Positions 6,906 through 13,800 of a stretch of DNA of 16,218 bases are shown here, piece by piece (the stretch's first letter is position 1; every line of letters begins with the position of its first letter). A program made the position numbers and the translations under genes. Under the pieces are notes generated by a model that did not search any database, was not told the origin of the DNA, and was given only the letters and a program-made list of their open reading frames with translations. The stretch spans positions 1 through 16,218 of the forward strand of contig UQKM01000034.1 of assembly GCA_900541685.1 (NCBI GenBank). Direction: 5' to 3'. This stretch comes from an uncultured Collinsella sp. Lineage in GTDB: Bacteria; Actinomycetota; Coriobacteriia; Coriobacteriales; Coriobacteriaceae.

Positions 6906-8675
6906 ATGGAGCAACTCATCGCCACCATCGAAAAAGGCCAGCCCTTTTTCAACGCGATCGCCCGCAACAAGTACCTCAAGGCGATTCGCGACGGCTTTAT
7001 CTCCGTCATCCCCATCATCATCTTCTCGTCCATCTTCTGCCTGGTAGCCTCGGTCCCCAACATCTGGGGTTTCTACTGGCCCGATGACATCAACAACGCC
7101 CTGTGGAAGTGCTACAACTACTCCATGGGCATCCTGGCCATCGCCTGCGCCGCCACCACGGCCAAGCACTTCGCCGACGCCCAGAACCGCGACCTGCCCA
7201 AGAACAACCAGATCAACTTCATCTCGTGCATGTGCGCGGCCATCATCGGCTTCTTGCTCCTTTCGAGCGACACGATCGCCACGGACGCCGCCAGCGGCTT
7301 CAACACCACCTATCTTGGTTCCAAAGGCCTGCTGACTGCCTTCATCGCTGCATTTGCGACCGGCATCATCTACAAGTTCTTTATTAAGCGCAACATCACC
7401 GTCAAGATGCCCGAGCAGGTTCCGCCCAACATCTCGCAGACCTTTAAGGACATCATCCCCTTCTCCGTCTGCATCACCGTCTTTTGGGTCTTTGACATCG
7501 TCTTCCGCGCTGCCTTTGGCTTCTGCTTTGCCCAGGGCGTCATCCAGGTGTTCCAGCCCCTGTTCACCGCTGCCGACGGCTACATCGGTCTCGCTGTGAT
7601 CTACGGTGCCATGAGCCTCTTCTGGTTCGTCGGCGTCCACGGCCCCTCGATCGTCGAGCCCGCCATCGCCGCCGCCCTCGTTGCCAACATGACCGACAAC
7701 CTGGCCGCATTCCAGGCCGGCGAGCACGCCACCGCCGTCCTGACGCAGGGCGCCCAGTACTTCGTCGTATGCATGGGCGGCACCGGCGCTACGCTCGTCC
7801 TGGTCTTTATGTTCTGTTTCTTGGCCAAGTCCCAGGAGATGCGCGCCGTCGGTAAGGCCGCCATCGTCCCCGTGTGCTTTGCCGTCAACGAGCCGCTGCT
7901 GTTCGCCGCACCTATCGTGCTCAATCCCGTCTTCTTTGTCCCGTTTGTCTTTGCCCCGATTGCCAACATCTGGATCCTCAAGGTCTTTATCGACTTCTTG
8001 GGCATGAACGGCTTTATGTACACCTTGCCCTGGACTGTTCCCGGCCCCATCGGCACCATCATGGGCCTTGGCTTCCAGCCGCTCGCCTTTGTGATGCTCG
8101 CCATCATCCTGGTCGTCGACTTTGCCCTGTACTACCCGTTCTTCCGTGCCTATGACGCCCAAAAGTGCGCCGAGGAGGCCGAGATCTCCCAGGAGGAGCT
8201 CGCCGCCAAGAACGCCGAGAAGGCCGCTAAGCTCAACGACGCCTTCCAGGGTAAGGCCGACGCCAAGAGTGTTGCCGCCGGCGCCGCTGCCGAGGTCGTA
8301 AAGACCGACGCCGCCCCCGCTGCTGCCGCAACCGAGGCTACGGCCGCCAGCGACCTCAACGGCAAGCGCGTACTCGTGCTCTGCCAGGGCGGCGGCACCT
8401 CGGGCCTACTCGCCAACGCGCTGGCCAAGGCCGCCAAGGAGCGCGGCATCGATCTTGAGACCGCTGCCGACGCCTATGGCAACCACGTGGACATGCTCCC
8501 CGACTTTGACCTGGTCGTCCTGGCCCCGCAGGCTGCCAGCTACCTGGCCGACCTGCAGAAGGACTGCGAGCGTGTGGGCAACAAGTGCGTCGCCTGCCGT
8601 GGTAAGCAGTACATCGAGCTCTCCCAGAACGGCGACAAGTCTCTCGCCTTCGTAAGCGAGCAACTCTCCAAGTAA
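6906..8675 (+). CDS. lacE: Lactose-specific PTS enzyme IICB
   Basis: The 589-residue membrane permease takes up lactose and phosphorylates it to lactose-6-phosphate. The IIC part (about 1-420) has multiple hydrophobic helices and family motifs GVHGPSIVEP (His245, Glu251) and NEPLLF (Asn328-Pro330). An Ala/Glu/Lys-rich linker (about 420-485) follows. The C-terminal IIB domain (about 486-589) starts KRVLVLCQGGGTSG with the phosphorylated Cys493. TAGGAG seven bases upstream supports ATG 6906. It is the first gene of the plus-strand operon with lacG, divergent from the LacI-type regulator. The fused IIC-IIB order is that of LacE, not of the separate cellobiose subunits, and the 6-phospho-beta-galactosidase partner supports lactose as substrate. 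Confidence 0.94.
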   Translation: MEQLIATIEKGQPFFNAIARNKYLKAIRDGFISVIPIIIFSSIFCLVASVPNIWGFYWPDDINNALWKCYNYSMGILAIACAATTAKHFADAQNRDLPKNNQINFISCMCAAIIGFLLLSSDTIATDAASGFNTTYLGSKGLLTAFIAAFATGIIYKFFIKRNITVKMPEQVPPNISQTFKDIIPFSVCITVFWVFDIVFRAAFGFCFAQGVIQVFQPLFTAADGYIGLAVIYGAMSLFWFVGVHGPSIVEPAIAAALVANMTDNLAAFQAGEHATAVLTQGAQYFVVCMGGTGATLVLVFMFCFLAKSQEMRAVGKAAIVPVCFAVNEPLLFAAPIVLNPVFFVPFVFAPIANIWILKVFIDFLGMNGFMYTLPWTVPGPIGTIMGLGFQPLAFVMLAIILVVDFALYYPFFRAYDAQKCAEEAEISQEELAAKNAEKAAKLNDAFQGKADAKSVAAGAAAEVVKTDAAPAAAATEATAASDLNGKRVLVLCQGGGTSGLLANALAKAAKERGIDLETAADAYGNHVDMLPDFDLVVLAPQAASYLADLQKDCERVGNKCVACRGKQYIELSQNGDKSLAFVSEQLSK

Positions 8676-8685
8676 GTAGCACTTA

Positions 8686-8719
8686 GGGCCAGCCGACCAT
8701 CCAAGGCCGGCTGGCCCTT
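8686..8719 (+). promoter_or_regulatory. Intra-operon hairpin between lacE and lacG
   Basis: A perfect 11-bp GC-rich stem (AGGGCCAGCCG at 8686-8696, complement 8709-8719, loop 12 bases) lies ten bases after the lacE stop. It is followed only by TTCGATTTAG, so it is at most a partial terminator. It may protect the 3' end of the lacE message or lower lacG output. Confidence 0.65.
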
Positions 8720-8745
8720 CGATTTAGACGATTGGATATTTCATC

Positions 8746-10185
8746 ATGTCCGTTAACCCTGCTAGCGTCACCAACCCGCCCGCGCAGTTTCCCGAGGACT
8801 TTGTCTTTGGCGGCGCCACTGCTGCCTACCAGGTAGAGGGCGAGACCCGCACTCACGGTAAGGGCAAGGTCGCGTGGGACGACTTCTTGGAGGCCCAGGG
8901 CCGTTTCTCCCCCGACCCCGCCTCCGACTTCTACAACCAGTACCCCGTCGATCTGGAGCTGTGCGAGGAGTTTGGCATCAACGGTATTCGCCTCTCCATC
9001 GCCTGGAGCCGCATCTTCCCCGAGGGCACCGGCAAGGTGAACCCCGAGGGCGTGCAGTTCTACCACGACCTCTTTGCCGAGTGCCACAAGCACCACGTTG
9101 AGCCGTTTGTCACGCTGCATCACTTCGACACGCCGCTGCCCCTCTTTGAGAAGGGCGACTTCCTCAACCGCGAGACCATCGACGCCTTTGTGGACTTTGC
9201 CACCTTCTGCTTTAAGGAGTACGCCGACCAGGTGACCTATTGGTTCACTTTTAACGAGATCTGGGCCGACGCCTCCAACACCTACATCGAGGGCACCTTC
9301 CCCGGCGGCGTCAAGGCGCACCTGGCCGAGGCCTTCCAGTGCGAGCACAACATGATGCTCGCCCACGCCAAGGCTGTGCTGGCCTTCCACAACGGCGGCT
9401 TTAAGGGCAAGATCGGCGTCATTCAGTCGCTGGAGTTCAAGTACCCGCTCAACGAGAACGACCCCGCCGACATCAAGGCCGCCAACAACGAGCACGTGCT
9501 GCAGAACCAGTTTTTGCTCGACGCCACCTTCCGCGGCGACTATGCCCCCGACACCCTCGAGTGCGCCAACCGCCTGGCTGCAGTCTCCGGCGGCACCATC
9601 GAGATCCGCGAGGAGGATCTCGAGATCATGCGCGAGGCAGCGCTCTACAACGACTACCTGGGCGTCAACAACTACCAGTGCCGTTTCCTCAAGGCCTACG
9701 ACGGCGAGAACGACCTGCACCACAACGGCACGGGCGAGAAGGGTACCGGCCGCTGGCGCGTCAAGGGCATTGGCGAGCACGTGAACAAGCCCGGCATCCC
9801 CACCACCGACTGGGATTGGATCATCTATCCCGAGGGCCTGTTCGATCTGCTCGTCTACATTAAGCAGCGCTACCCCAACTACAAGCAGATTTTCATTACC
9901 GAAAACGGTATGGGCTACAAGGACCCCTACAAGGACGGCTTTGTGGACGACCAGCCGCGCATCGACTACATCGAGCAGCACCTGCGCTGGCTGCTTAAGG
10001 CCATGGAGGTGGGCGTCAACGTGGGCGGCTACTTCCTGTGGAGTCTGCAGGACCAGTTCTCCTGGACCAACGGCTACAACAAGCGCTATGGCTTCTTCTA
10101 CGTAGACTTTGAAACCCAGAAGCGCACGCCCAAGGCGAGCGCCTACTGGTACAAGCACGTGGCGCAGACCCGTCGTCTGGACTAG
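8746..10185 (+). CDS. lacG: 6-phospho-beta-galactosidase (glycoside hydrolase family 1)
   Basis: The cytosolic enzyme hydrolyses lactose-6-phosphate to glucose and galactose-6-phosphate. The 479-residue protein has the GH1 N-terminal signature FVFGGATAAYQVEG and the acid/base motif TFNEI with Glu171. The nucleophile motif ITENGMG has Glu386. The phosphate-binding set Ser439, Lys446 and Tyr448 (spacing S-x6-K-x-Y in FSWTNGYNKRYGFFY) matches 6-phospho-specific enzymes. ATG 8746 gives the expected leader before the first conserved block, though the upstream ribosome binding site is poor. It lies 70 bases after lacE, with a hairpin between, and is followed by a strong terminator at 10231-10280. 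A 6-phospho-beta-glucosidase is the main alternative; lacE and lacAB favour LacG. Confidence 0.94.
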   Translation: MSVNPASVTNPPAQFPEDFVFGGATAAYQVEGETRTHGKGKVAWDDFLEAQGRFSPDPASDFYNQYPVDLELCEEFGINGIRLSIAWSRIFPEGTGKVNPEGVQFYHDLFAECHKHHVEPFVTLHHFDTPLPLFEKGDFLNRETIDAFVDFATFCFKEYADQVTYWFTFNEIWADASNTYIEGTFPGGVKAHLAEAFQCEHNMMLAHAKAVLAFHNGGFKGKIGVIQSLEFKYPLNENDPADIKAANNEHVLQNQFLLDATFRGDYAPDTLECANRLAAVSGGTIEIREEDLEIMREAALYNDYLGVNNYQCRFLKAYDGENDLHHNGTGEKGTGRWRVKGIGEHVNKPGIPTTDWDWIIYPEGLFDLLVYIKQRYPNYKQIFITENGMGYKDPYKDGFVDDQPRIDYIEQHLRWLLKAMEVGVNVGGYFLWSLQDQFSWTNGYNKRYGFFYVDFETQKRTPKASAYWYKHVAQTRRLD

Positions 10186-10230
10186 CGACTAGCGGGGTTG
10201 CCTGCCCACATAACCTGTCCCCATTTCTCA

Positions 10231-10280
10231 ACCGGGGGCGGCACGTCACACGGCGCGCCGCCCCCGGTCTTTGTGTTTTT
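10231..10280 (+). terminator. Intrinsic terminator of the lacE-lacG operon
   Basis: A perfect 12-bp GC-rich stem (ACCGGGGGCGGC at 10231-10242, complement 10257-10268, loop 14 bases) is followed by CTTTGTGTTTTT. It lies about 45 bases after the lacG stop. Confidence 0.92.
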
Positions 10281-10295
10281 GAGCGGGTCGAGGTC

Positions 10296-10362
10296 CGTTT
10301 GTCTCAATCTGTAACATCTAGCCGAGTTTTTCGGTCCCACCTGTTACAGATTGAGACAAACG
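10296..10362. repeat. Palindromic element A of the 80-bp-period series
   Basis: A perfect 21-bp inverted repeat (arms 10296-10316 and 10342-10362, core TCTCAATCTGTAACA) encloses a loop of exactly 25 bases at 10317-10341. It is the first of three units whose arm ends repeat every 80 bp. Confidence 0.9.
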
Positions 10363-10379
10363 TGGAGGCCGGGCCGAAA

Positions 10380-10438
10380 TATCTAAATCTGTAACACTTA
10401 ACCCGGTTTTGGACGTCTAGTTGTTACAGATTTAGATA
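10380..10438. repeat. Palindromic element B of the 80-bp-period series
   Basis: A perfect 17-bp inverted repeat (arms 10380-10396 and 10422-10438, core ATCTAAATCTGTAACA) has a 25-base loop containing AACCCGGTTTTGG. The loop matches that of element D at 12131-12187 in about 21 of 25 positions. Confidence 0.9.
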
Positions 10439-10460
10439 AACGTGCGAGCCAATCCCTTCA

Positions 10461-10517
10461 ATCTAAATCTGTAACAACTAGCTTGTGTTTTCGCCCCTAG
10501 CTGTTACAGATCGAGAC
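10461..10517. repeat. Palindromic element C, hybrid arms
   Basis: The left arm 10461-10476 is ATCTAAATCTGTAACA as in element B, while the right arm 10502-10517 (TGTTACAGATCGAGAC) is the type seen in A and D. The stem is therefore imperfect at three positions. The loop is again 25 bases (10477-10501). Confidence 0.88.
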
Positions 10518-10532
10518 AAATAAAATAGACCG

Positions 10533-10549
10533 GGCTGACAATCTCAGCC
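10533..10549 (-). terminator. Probable terminator of the ATPase gene
   Basis: GGCTGA at 10533-10538 pairs with TCAGCC at 10544-10549 around five bases. Reading on the minus strand it is followed by CGGTCTATTTTATTTG, a moderately T-rich tail, about 30 bases after the ATPase stop. Confidence 0.55.
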
Positions 10550-10580
10550 GCATGCCCCCTTTTTGGCCGCATTCCACCGA

Positions 10581-11951
10581 TCAGATAAAGATCGTCATAT
10601 ACAGAGGTAGATATATCCTATGCCCTTCAGCCCTGAGCTGTTTTGGGTGAAGAACTATCTCTTCTCCGACTCGTCGTTCGAATCGTCTGCCGAAATCGTC
10701 AAGCGAGATTGTTGAATACGATTTGGAAGATTTAACTTCAACAGGAGTGACCCGCGGTTTTCCAGCCGCGTCTTCAAAGCCGCGCGAAACAAGAAAATCA
10801 ATTTCACGCGTTCTGGGCCGACTCCCCTCTGTTTTGGAAGGCTCCTGCCAGCTGTAATAAAAAAGCGAATGCCCCAGACTCTTAAGCTGCTGCGCCACGA
10901 TGTTCTCGATTAGCATTCCTTTATTAATTGAAATTCTTCCAAATTGAATGTCTCTATGAACATCCATAAGGTCCGGACCATCATCAAACGCCAAGCTCAC
11001 GAGCAATCCCGTGTCCGCCATATAGCATTTAAGCGAAGACGCGTCCTCGTGCAGGCGGTAACCCACGCTCGGATCACTGCATAAATAGCAACGGTTAATC
11101 AGTCGCGCATCCTCAAGCCAGATTAACGCCGACTCATATGTCTCAAAACGGGACCCCTTCTCCAAGCTGTCAAATTTGAACCGTTTATTTGCCGCAGATA
11201 ATTGACCCGGAATATCGTCATAAACCGCCCGCGCACGTCTAGCGTCCGAACCTCCAAACTTGGCAATGTCCTCCCTGTACAGTGCGATAATCTGCCGTTT
11301 AACCCTGTCGCATCCTCTAAAATCATTCTCTGCCACAAAGGAGTCGACCGACTGAGGCATACCACCGACAAGCATATACTCATCAAATAATCTCATGCAC
11401 GTCGCATGAACGCCGTCCGGAAGCGCGGTCCGAGATTCGCGCGCTTTACGGATCTCTTCTGCATAAAGATCTTTTCCGGTCGCCCAAAGATACTCCTCAA
11501 AATCGAGGGGCTCGAGAGGGATTCTTTCTTCCTCTGACGGTATGACAATGCTATCGACATTCTTTTTGATGGAGACAAGAGAGCCTGTCTCGATGTAATC
11601 AAATCTGCCGTCTTCTACAAGATGCTTTATGTATTCGCGCGCGATGGGAAACCGCTGCACTTCATCAAAAATGACCAGCGACTCTCTCGGTTCGAGGGCC
11701 TTACCATACTGCAGCTGAAGCATGCGTAAAAAAAGATCGACATCTTCACGATGGTTCAGAAATATATCGAGCGTGGCTTTGCTAGCAGCCGAAAAGTCAA
11801 TGTACAGATAATCCTTGTATTCATTTTGCGCGAAGCACTTGACGAGCGTCGTTTTGCCAACGCGTCTTGCACCCTCAATAAGCACCGCAGTGCGCCCTTG
11901 CGAGCGTTCTTTCCACTCCTGCAGACGATCATATGCCTTCCGTTTAAACAT
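10581..11951 (-). CDS. AAA+ ATPase with DUF4143 (nuclease-like) C-terminal domain
   Basis: The 456-residue protein starts with an AAA_14-type ATPase: Walker A GARRVGKTT at 27-35, Walker B LVIFDEVQ at 92-99 (Asp96, Glu97), and ETGSLVS at 121-127 as the probable sensor. The C-terminal half is DUF4143-like, with GMLIENIV at 345-352, EID at 383-385 and EVKSS at 405-409, a PD-(D/E)XK-like arrangement. Family members are common accessory genes of unknown role in gut anaerobes; nuclease or DNA-binding activity is inferred only. AGGTGAG five bases upstream supports ATG 11951. The gene is visibly more AT-rich than the lac genes, pointing to horizontal acquisition. It is preceded by four 34-bp repeats and bracketed by related palindromes, which may be its targets or operators. 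Confidence 0.88.
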   Translation of the reverse strand: MFKRKAYDRLQEWKERSQGRTAVLIEGARRVGKTTLVKCFAQNEYKDYLYIDFSAASKATLDIFLNHREDVDLFLRMLQLQYGKALEPRESLVIFDEVQRFPIAREYIKHLVEDGRFDYIETGSLVSIKKNVDSIVIPSEEERIPLEPLDFEEYLWATGKDLYAEEIRKARESRTALPDGVHATCMRLFDEYMLVGGMPQSVDSFVAENDFRGCDRVKRQIIALYREDIAKFGGSDARRARAVYDDIPGQLSAANKRFKFDSLEKGSRFETYESALIWLEDARLINRCYLCSDPSVGYRLHEDASSLKCYMADTGLLVSLAFDDGPDLMDVHRDIQFGRISINKGMLIENIVAQQLKSLGHSLFYYSWQEPSKTEGSRPRTREIDFLVSRGFEDAAGKPRVTPVEVKSSKSYSTISLDDFGRRFERRVGEEIVLHPKQLRAEGHRIYLPLYMTIFI

Positions 11952-11983
11952 AATCTCACCTCAGCATAATTTACGTGCTAGTT

Positions 11984-12119
11984 TACAAAAATACCGACCT
12001 TCAGATATATCTAATAATACAAAAATACCGAGCTTTAAATGAGCTTATAGCTACAAAAATACCGACCATTGCATTGGTCTAAACATACAATAATACCGAG
12101 CTTCATGTATAACGGATGC
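11984..12119 (-). repeat. Four tandem 34-bp repeats upstream of the ATPase gene
   Basis: The word TACAAAAATACCGA (TACAATAATACCGA in the last unit) begins at 11984, 12018, 12052 and 12086, an exact 34-bp period. The rest of each unit varies. Units 1 and 3 share ACCGACC and a TCTAA at unit positions 27-31; units 2 and 4 share ACCGAGCTT and end in GC. The array ends 32 bases from the ATPase start codon, so it overlaps the presumed promoter. No repeat of this form occurs elsewhere in the window. Confidence 0.88.
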
Positions 12120-12130
12120 TATGCCGAGCC

Positions 12131-12187
12131 GTCTCGATCTGTAACACTAAACCCGGTTTTGGGCGTCTATCTGTTACAGATCAAGAC
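12131..12187. repeat. Palindromic element D, distal copy
   Basis: Arms GTCTCGATCTGTAACA at 12131-12146 and its inverted copy at 12172-12187 (one mismatch) enclose a 25-base loop. This is the same design and related sequence as elements A-C at 10296-10517, about 1.6 kb away on the other side of the ATPase gene. Confidence 0.88.
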
Positions 12188-12218
12188 AATTCAACGATGC
12201 CGACTATTCGATACGGCG

Positions 12219-12247
12219 TGGTACAATTATGTCCCAATGCGAAGGAG
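12219..12247 (+). promoter_or_regulatory. Promoter and ribosome binding site of the toxin-antitoxin operon
   Basis: TGGTACAAT at 12219-12227 is an extended -10 (TG-n-TACAAT); the -35 is poor. GAAGGAG at 12241-12247 lies six bases before the antitoxin ATG and decides its start. Confidence 0.6.
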
Positions 12248-12253
12248 ATACTT

Positions 12254-12520
12254 ATGCCCATCTGTGTGCCCGTCCGAGACATGAAGGACACTGCCACATT
12301 CACCGCACTTGTTGAGTCTGAGCGCGACGTCACCGTAACTAAGAACGGCTACGAGGCCATGCACTGCATCAGCAGCGACCAGTATCGCCTCATGCAAGAA
12401 GAGATCGCCAAGGCAAAACTGTTGTCTCGTATGATGTTGGCAGAAGACGAAATATCGCAAGGCGACTACAGCGACTACGAATCCTTCGCGGCTTCGATAC
12501 GAGACAAATATGACCTATAA
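12254..12520 (+). CDS. Phd/YefM-type antitoxin
   Basis: The 88-residue protein resembles prevent-host-death antitoxins: a short N-terminal beta-alpha unit (MPICVPVRDMKDTATFTALV), then VTVTKNGYEAMHCISSDQYRLM, the usual Phd/YefM DNA-binding fold, then an acidic C-terminal tail (residues about 62-88) that would wrap the toxin. The dimer should repress its own operon. GAAGGAG before 12254 sets the start; an open frame continues upstream to 12116 but has no ribosome binding site and crosses the palindrome. It overlaps the downstream toxin gene by 11 bases, the usual arrangement for translational coupling. Confidence 0.85.
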   Translation: MPICVPVRDMKDTATFTALVESERDVTVTKNGYEAMHCISSDQYRLMQEEIAKAKLLSRMMLAEDEISQGDYSDYESFAASIRDKYDL

Positions 12521-12815
12521 CGTCGCAATCCTCAAAAGCGCGCGATATGAGTACGAGAGTACTGTCGGATACCTTGCTCAAATCCTCAAGAATCCGCGTG
12601 CAGCAGGCAATTTTGTTGCTGAGTTTGAATATCAGCTTGATCTGCTTCGCGAGCAGCCGCTCCTACGGCCTCTCTCCCATATACGAGAGCTGGCGGCACG
12701 CAATTATCGATCGTTTCCCGTCAACAACTACGTGTGTCTTTACAAGTGTGAGCGCGATACGATCTATATCGCCCATGTCTTTCACCAGTCACAGGACTAC
12801 GCCCGCCTGGTCTAG
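12510..12815 (+). CDS. RelE/ParE-family toxin
   Basis: The 101-residue basic protein has the RelE/ParE layout: an N-terminal strand followed by two helices (MTYNVAILKSARYEYESTVGYLAQIL), a central LREQPLLRPL, and a C-terminal beta sheet YRSFPVNNYVCLYKC with IYIAHVFHQSQDYARLV. The Arg and Tyr residues of the last strands are typical of RelE-like ribosome-dependent mRNA interferases. ParE-type gyrase inhibition is the alternative and cannot be excluded. It overlaps the antitoxin gene by 11 bases. It converges on the DeoR-type gene with only 14 bases between stops and no clear terminator. Confidence 0.85.
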   Translation: MTYNVAILKSARYEYESTVGYLAQILKNPRAAGNFVAEFEYQLDLLREQPLLRPLSHIRELAARNYRSFPVNNYVCLYKCERDTIYIAHVFHQSQDYARLV

Positions 12816-12829
12816 CCCGGCAGCACGAG

Positions 12830-13594
12830 CTAGCAGATGACCTGCGTGTGCTCCTCGATGGCAGTGCGGTCCTCGGCGGCGATACCCGGCTCACACACCA
12901 CAGCGTCCAAATTGTCCAGGCGGCAGAAGGTGTAGAAGTCGCGCTTGCCGATCTTGCTGGAGTCGGCGATCAGATAGCGCGAGTCGGCCTTGCTAAAGGC
13001 GAGCTGCTGGATGCGGCCCTCTTCCATGTTAGACGTGGACACGTCGCCGTTCAAAATGCCGTTGGCGCCGATATAGGCTGCGTCGATTCCCAGCGCGCGC
13101 AGGGTATCCTCGGCCGTTGGTCCCACAAAAGCGGCGGTGCGGCGGCGATACATACCGCCCACGAGGCACAGCTCGCAGTCTTCGCGCGCCTCGAGCAGGT
13201 TGAACACCGAAAGCGAATTGGTCACAATGCGCAGGCGAAACGTCGGCAGCATCGAGGCCATCTGCTCAACCGTGGTGCCCGTGCCCAAAAAGATGGTCGA
13301 GCCCTCCTCGATAAGCTCCACAGCACGGCGCGCAATCTGCAGCTTTTCCTCGGCATGCTTAGTGCGCTTTTCGCTGTGCGAATACTCATGGCGCAACATA
13401 GCGTGCGGACGGCCCTGTGCACTGCGGGCTCCGCCGTGCACGCGCTCGATCTCGCCTAGGCTCGCAAGTTCTTCGAGGTCGCGGCGAATCGTCATGTCCG
13501 AAACGCCCAGCGCATCCGAAATCTCTTTGACCGAGACCGTACCCTGCTCCTCGAGCAGCTGACGAACCTTATCCTGTCGCTCTGCCTTAATCAC
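12830..13594 (-). CDS. lacR: DeoR-family regulator, probable lactose PTS repressor LacR
   Basis: The 254-residue protein has an N-terminal winged helix (VSVKEISDALGVSDMTIRRDLEEL, about 20-43) ending in the DeoR signature IERVHGGA. The sugar-phosphate-sensing DeoRC domain follows, with GSTIFLGTGTTVEQMA, VTNSL and YIGANGI. In lactococci and staphylococci LacR of this size is released from DNA by tagatose-6-phosphate; that effector is inferred here. The start codon is GTG at 13594 with GAGGA about eight bases upstream. It is divergent from galM. Other DeoR sugar regulators are possible, but the lac neighbours favour LacR. Confidence 0.82.
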   Translation of the reverse strand: MIKAERQDKVRQLLEEQGTVSVKEISDALGVSDMTIRRDLEELASLGEIERVHGGARSAQGRPHAMLRHEYSHSEKRTKHAEEKLQIARRAVELIEEGSTIFLGTGTTVEQMASMLPTFRLRIVTNSLSVFNLLEAREDCELCLVGGMYRRRTAAFVGPTAEDTLRALGIDAAYIGANGILNGDVSTSNMEEGRIQQLAFSKADSRYLIADSSKIGKRDFYTFCRLDNLDAVVCEPGIAAEDRTAIEEHTQVIC

Positions 13595-13626
13595 GATGAA
13601 TCCTCGCCGTTCTTTGCGCGCATATC

Positions 13627-13655
13627 ATTCAAACAGTAACGAACAAATTGTATCA
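13627..13655 (-). promoter_or_regulatory. lacR promoter with overlapping operator candidate
   Basis: On the minus strand TGATACAAT (complement of 13647-13655) is an extended -10; the -35 is T-rich and weak. Directly downstream lies TTTGTTCGTTACTG followed by TTTGAAT, which shares TTTGTTC with the lacA upstream inverted repeat and shares ATTCAAACA and AACAGTAAC (plus strand) with the lacF leader. Autoregulation is likely. Confidence 0.5.
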
Positions 13656-13717
13656 GACTCGTACGCGTCAAAAATGAACGCCCGCACAGCTCCAATCATC
13701 ACTTTTTTGAGAAAAAT

Positions 13718-13748
13718 ACCCCCAGCTTTAGTGGGGTGTAGTGATAAT
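13718..13748 (+). promoter_or_regulatory. Possible galM control site
   Basis: ACCCC at 13718-13722 faces GGGGT at 13733-13737, followed by GATAAT at 13743-13748 as a possible -10. No good -35 is present, so the assignment is weak. Confidence 0.3.
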
Positions 13749-13800
13749 CTCGCCTGTTCGCGCTACAGTTTGTCGGAAATACCTCGATGTTAGGAACCAA

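Noticed and set aside
6837..8162. Long open frame on the minus strand opposite lacE
   Set aside because: It has the low-complexity Asp/Gly/Glu-rich composition of a GC-bias shadow, while the plus strand encodes a clear PTS permease.
8683..10158. 491-codon open frame opposite lacG
   Set aside because: Val/Leu/Gly-rich shadow of a GH1 gene with catalytic motifs on the plus strand; no ribosome binding site or family match.
10296..10517. Tandem intrinsic terminators
   Set aside because: The stems lack T-runs, loops are long and of fixed 25-base length, and a proper lacG terminator already lies at 10231-10280.
11984..12119. CRISPR array
   Set aside because: The conserved part is only about 14-15 bases, the variable part about 19, units show an A/B pattern, and no cas gene is near.
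12116..12253. Longer antitoxin start at 12116
   Set aside because: No ribosome binding site there, it crosses palindrome D, and GAAGGAG fixes the start at 12254.
12814..12833. CTAGC/GCTAG hairpin as a terminator between the toxin and lacR genes
   Set aside because: Only five pairs and no T-run, so unconvincing.
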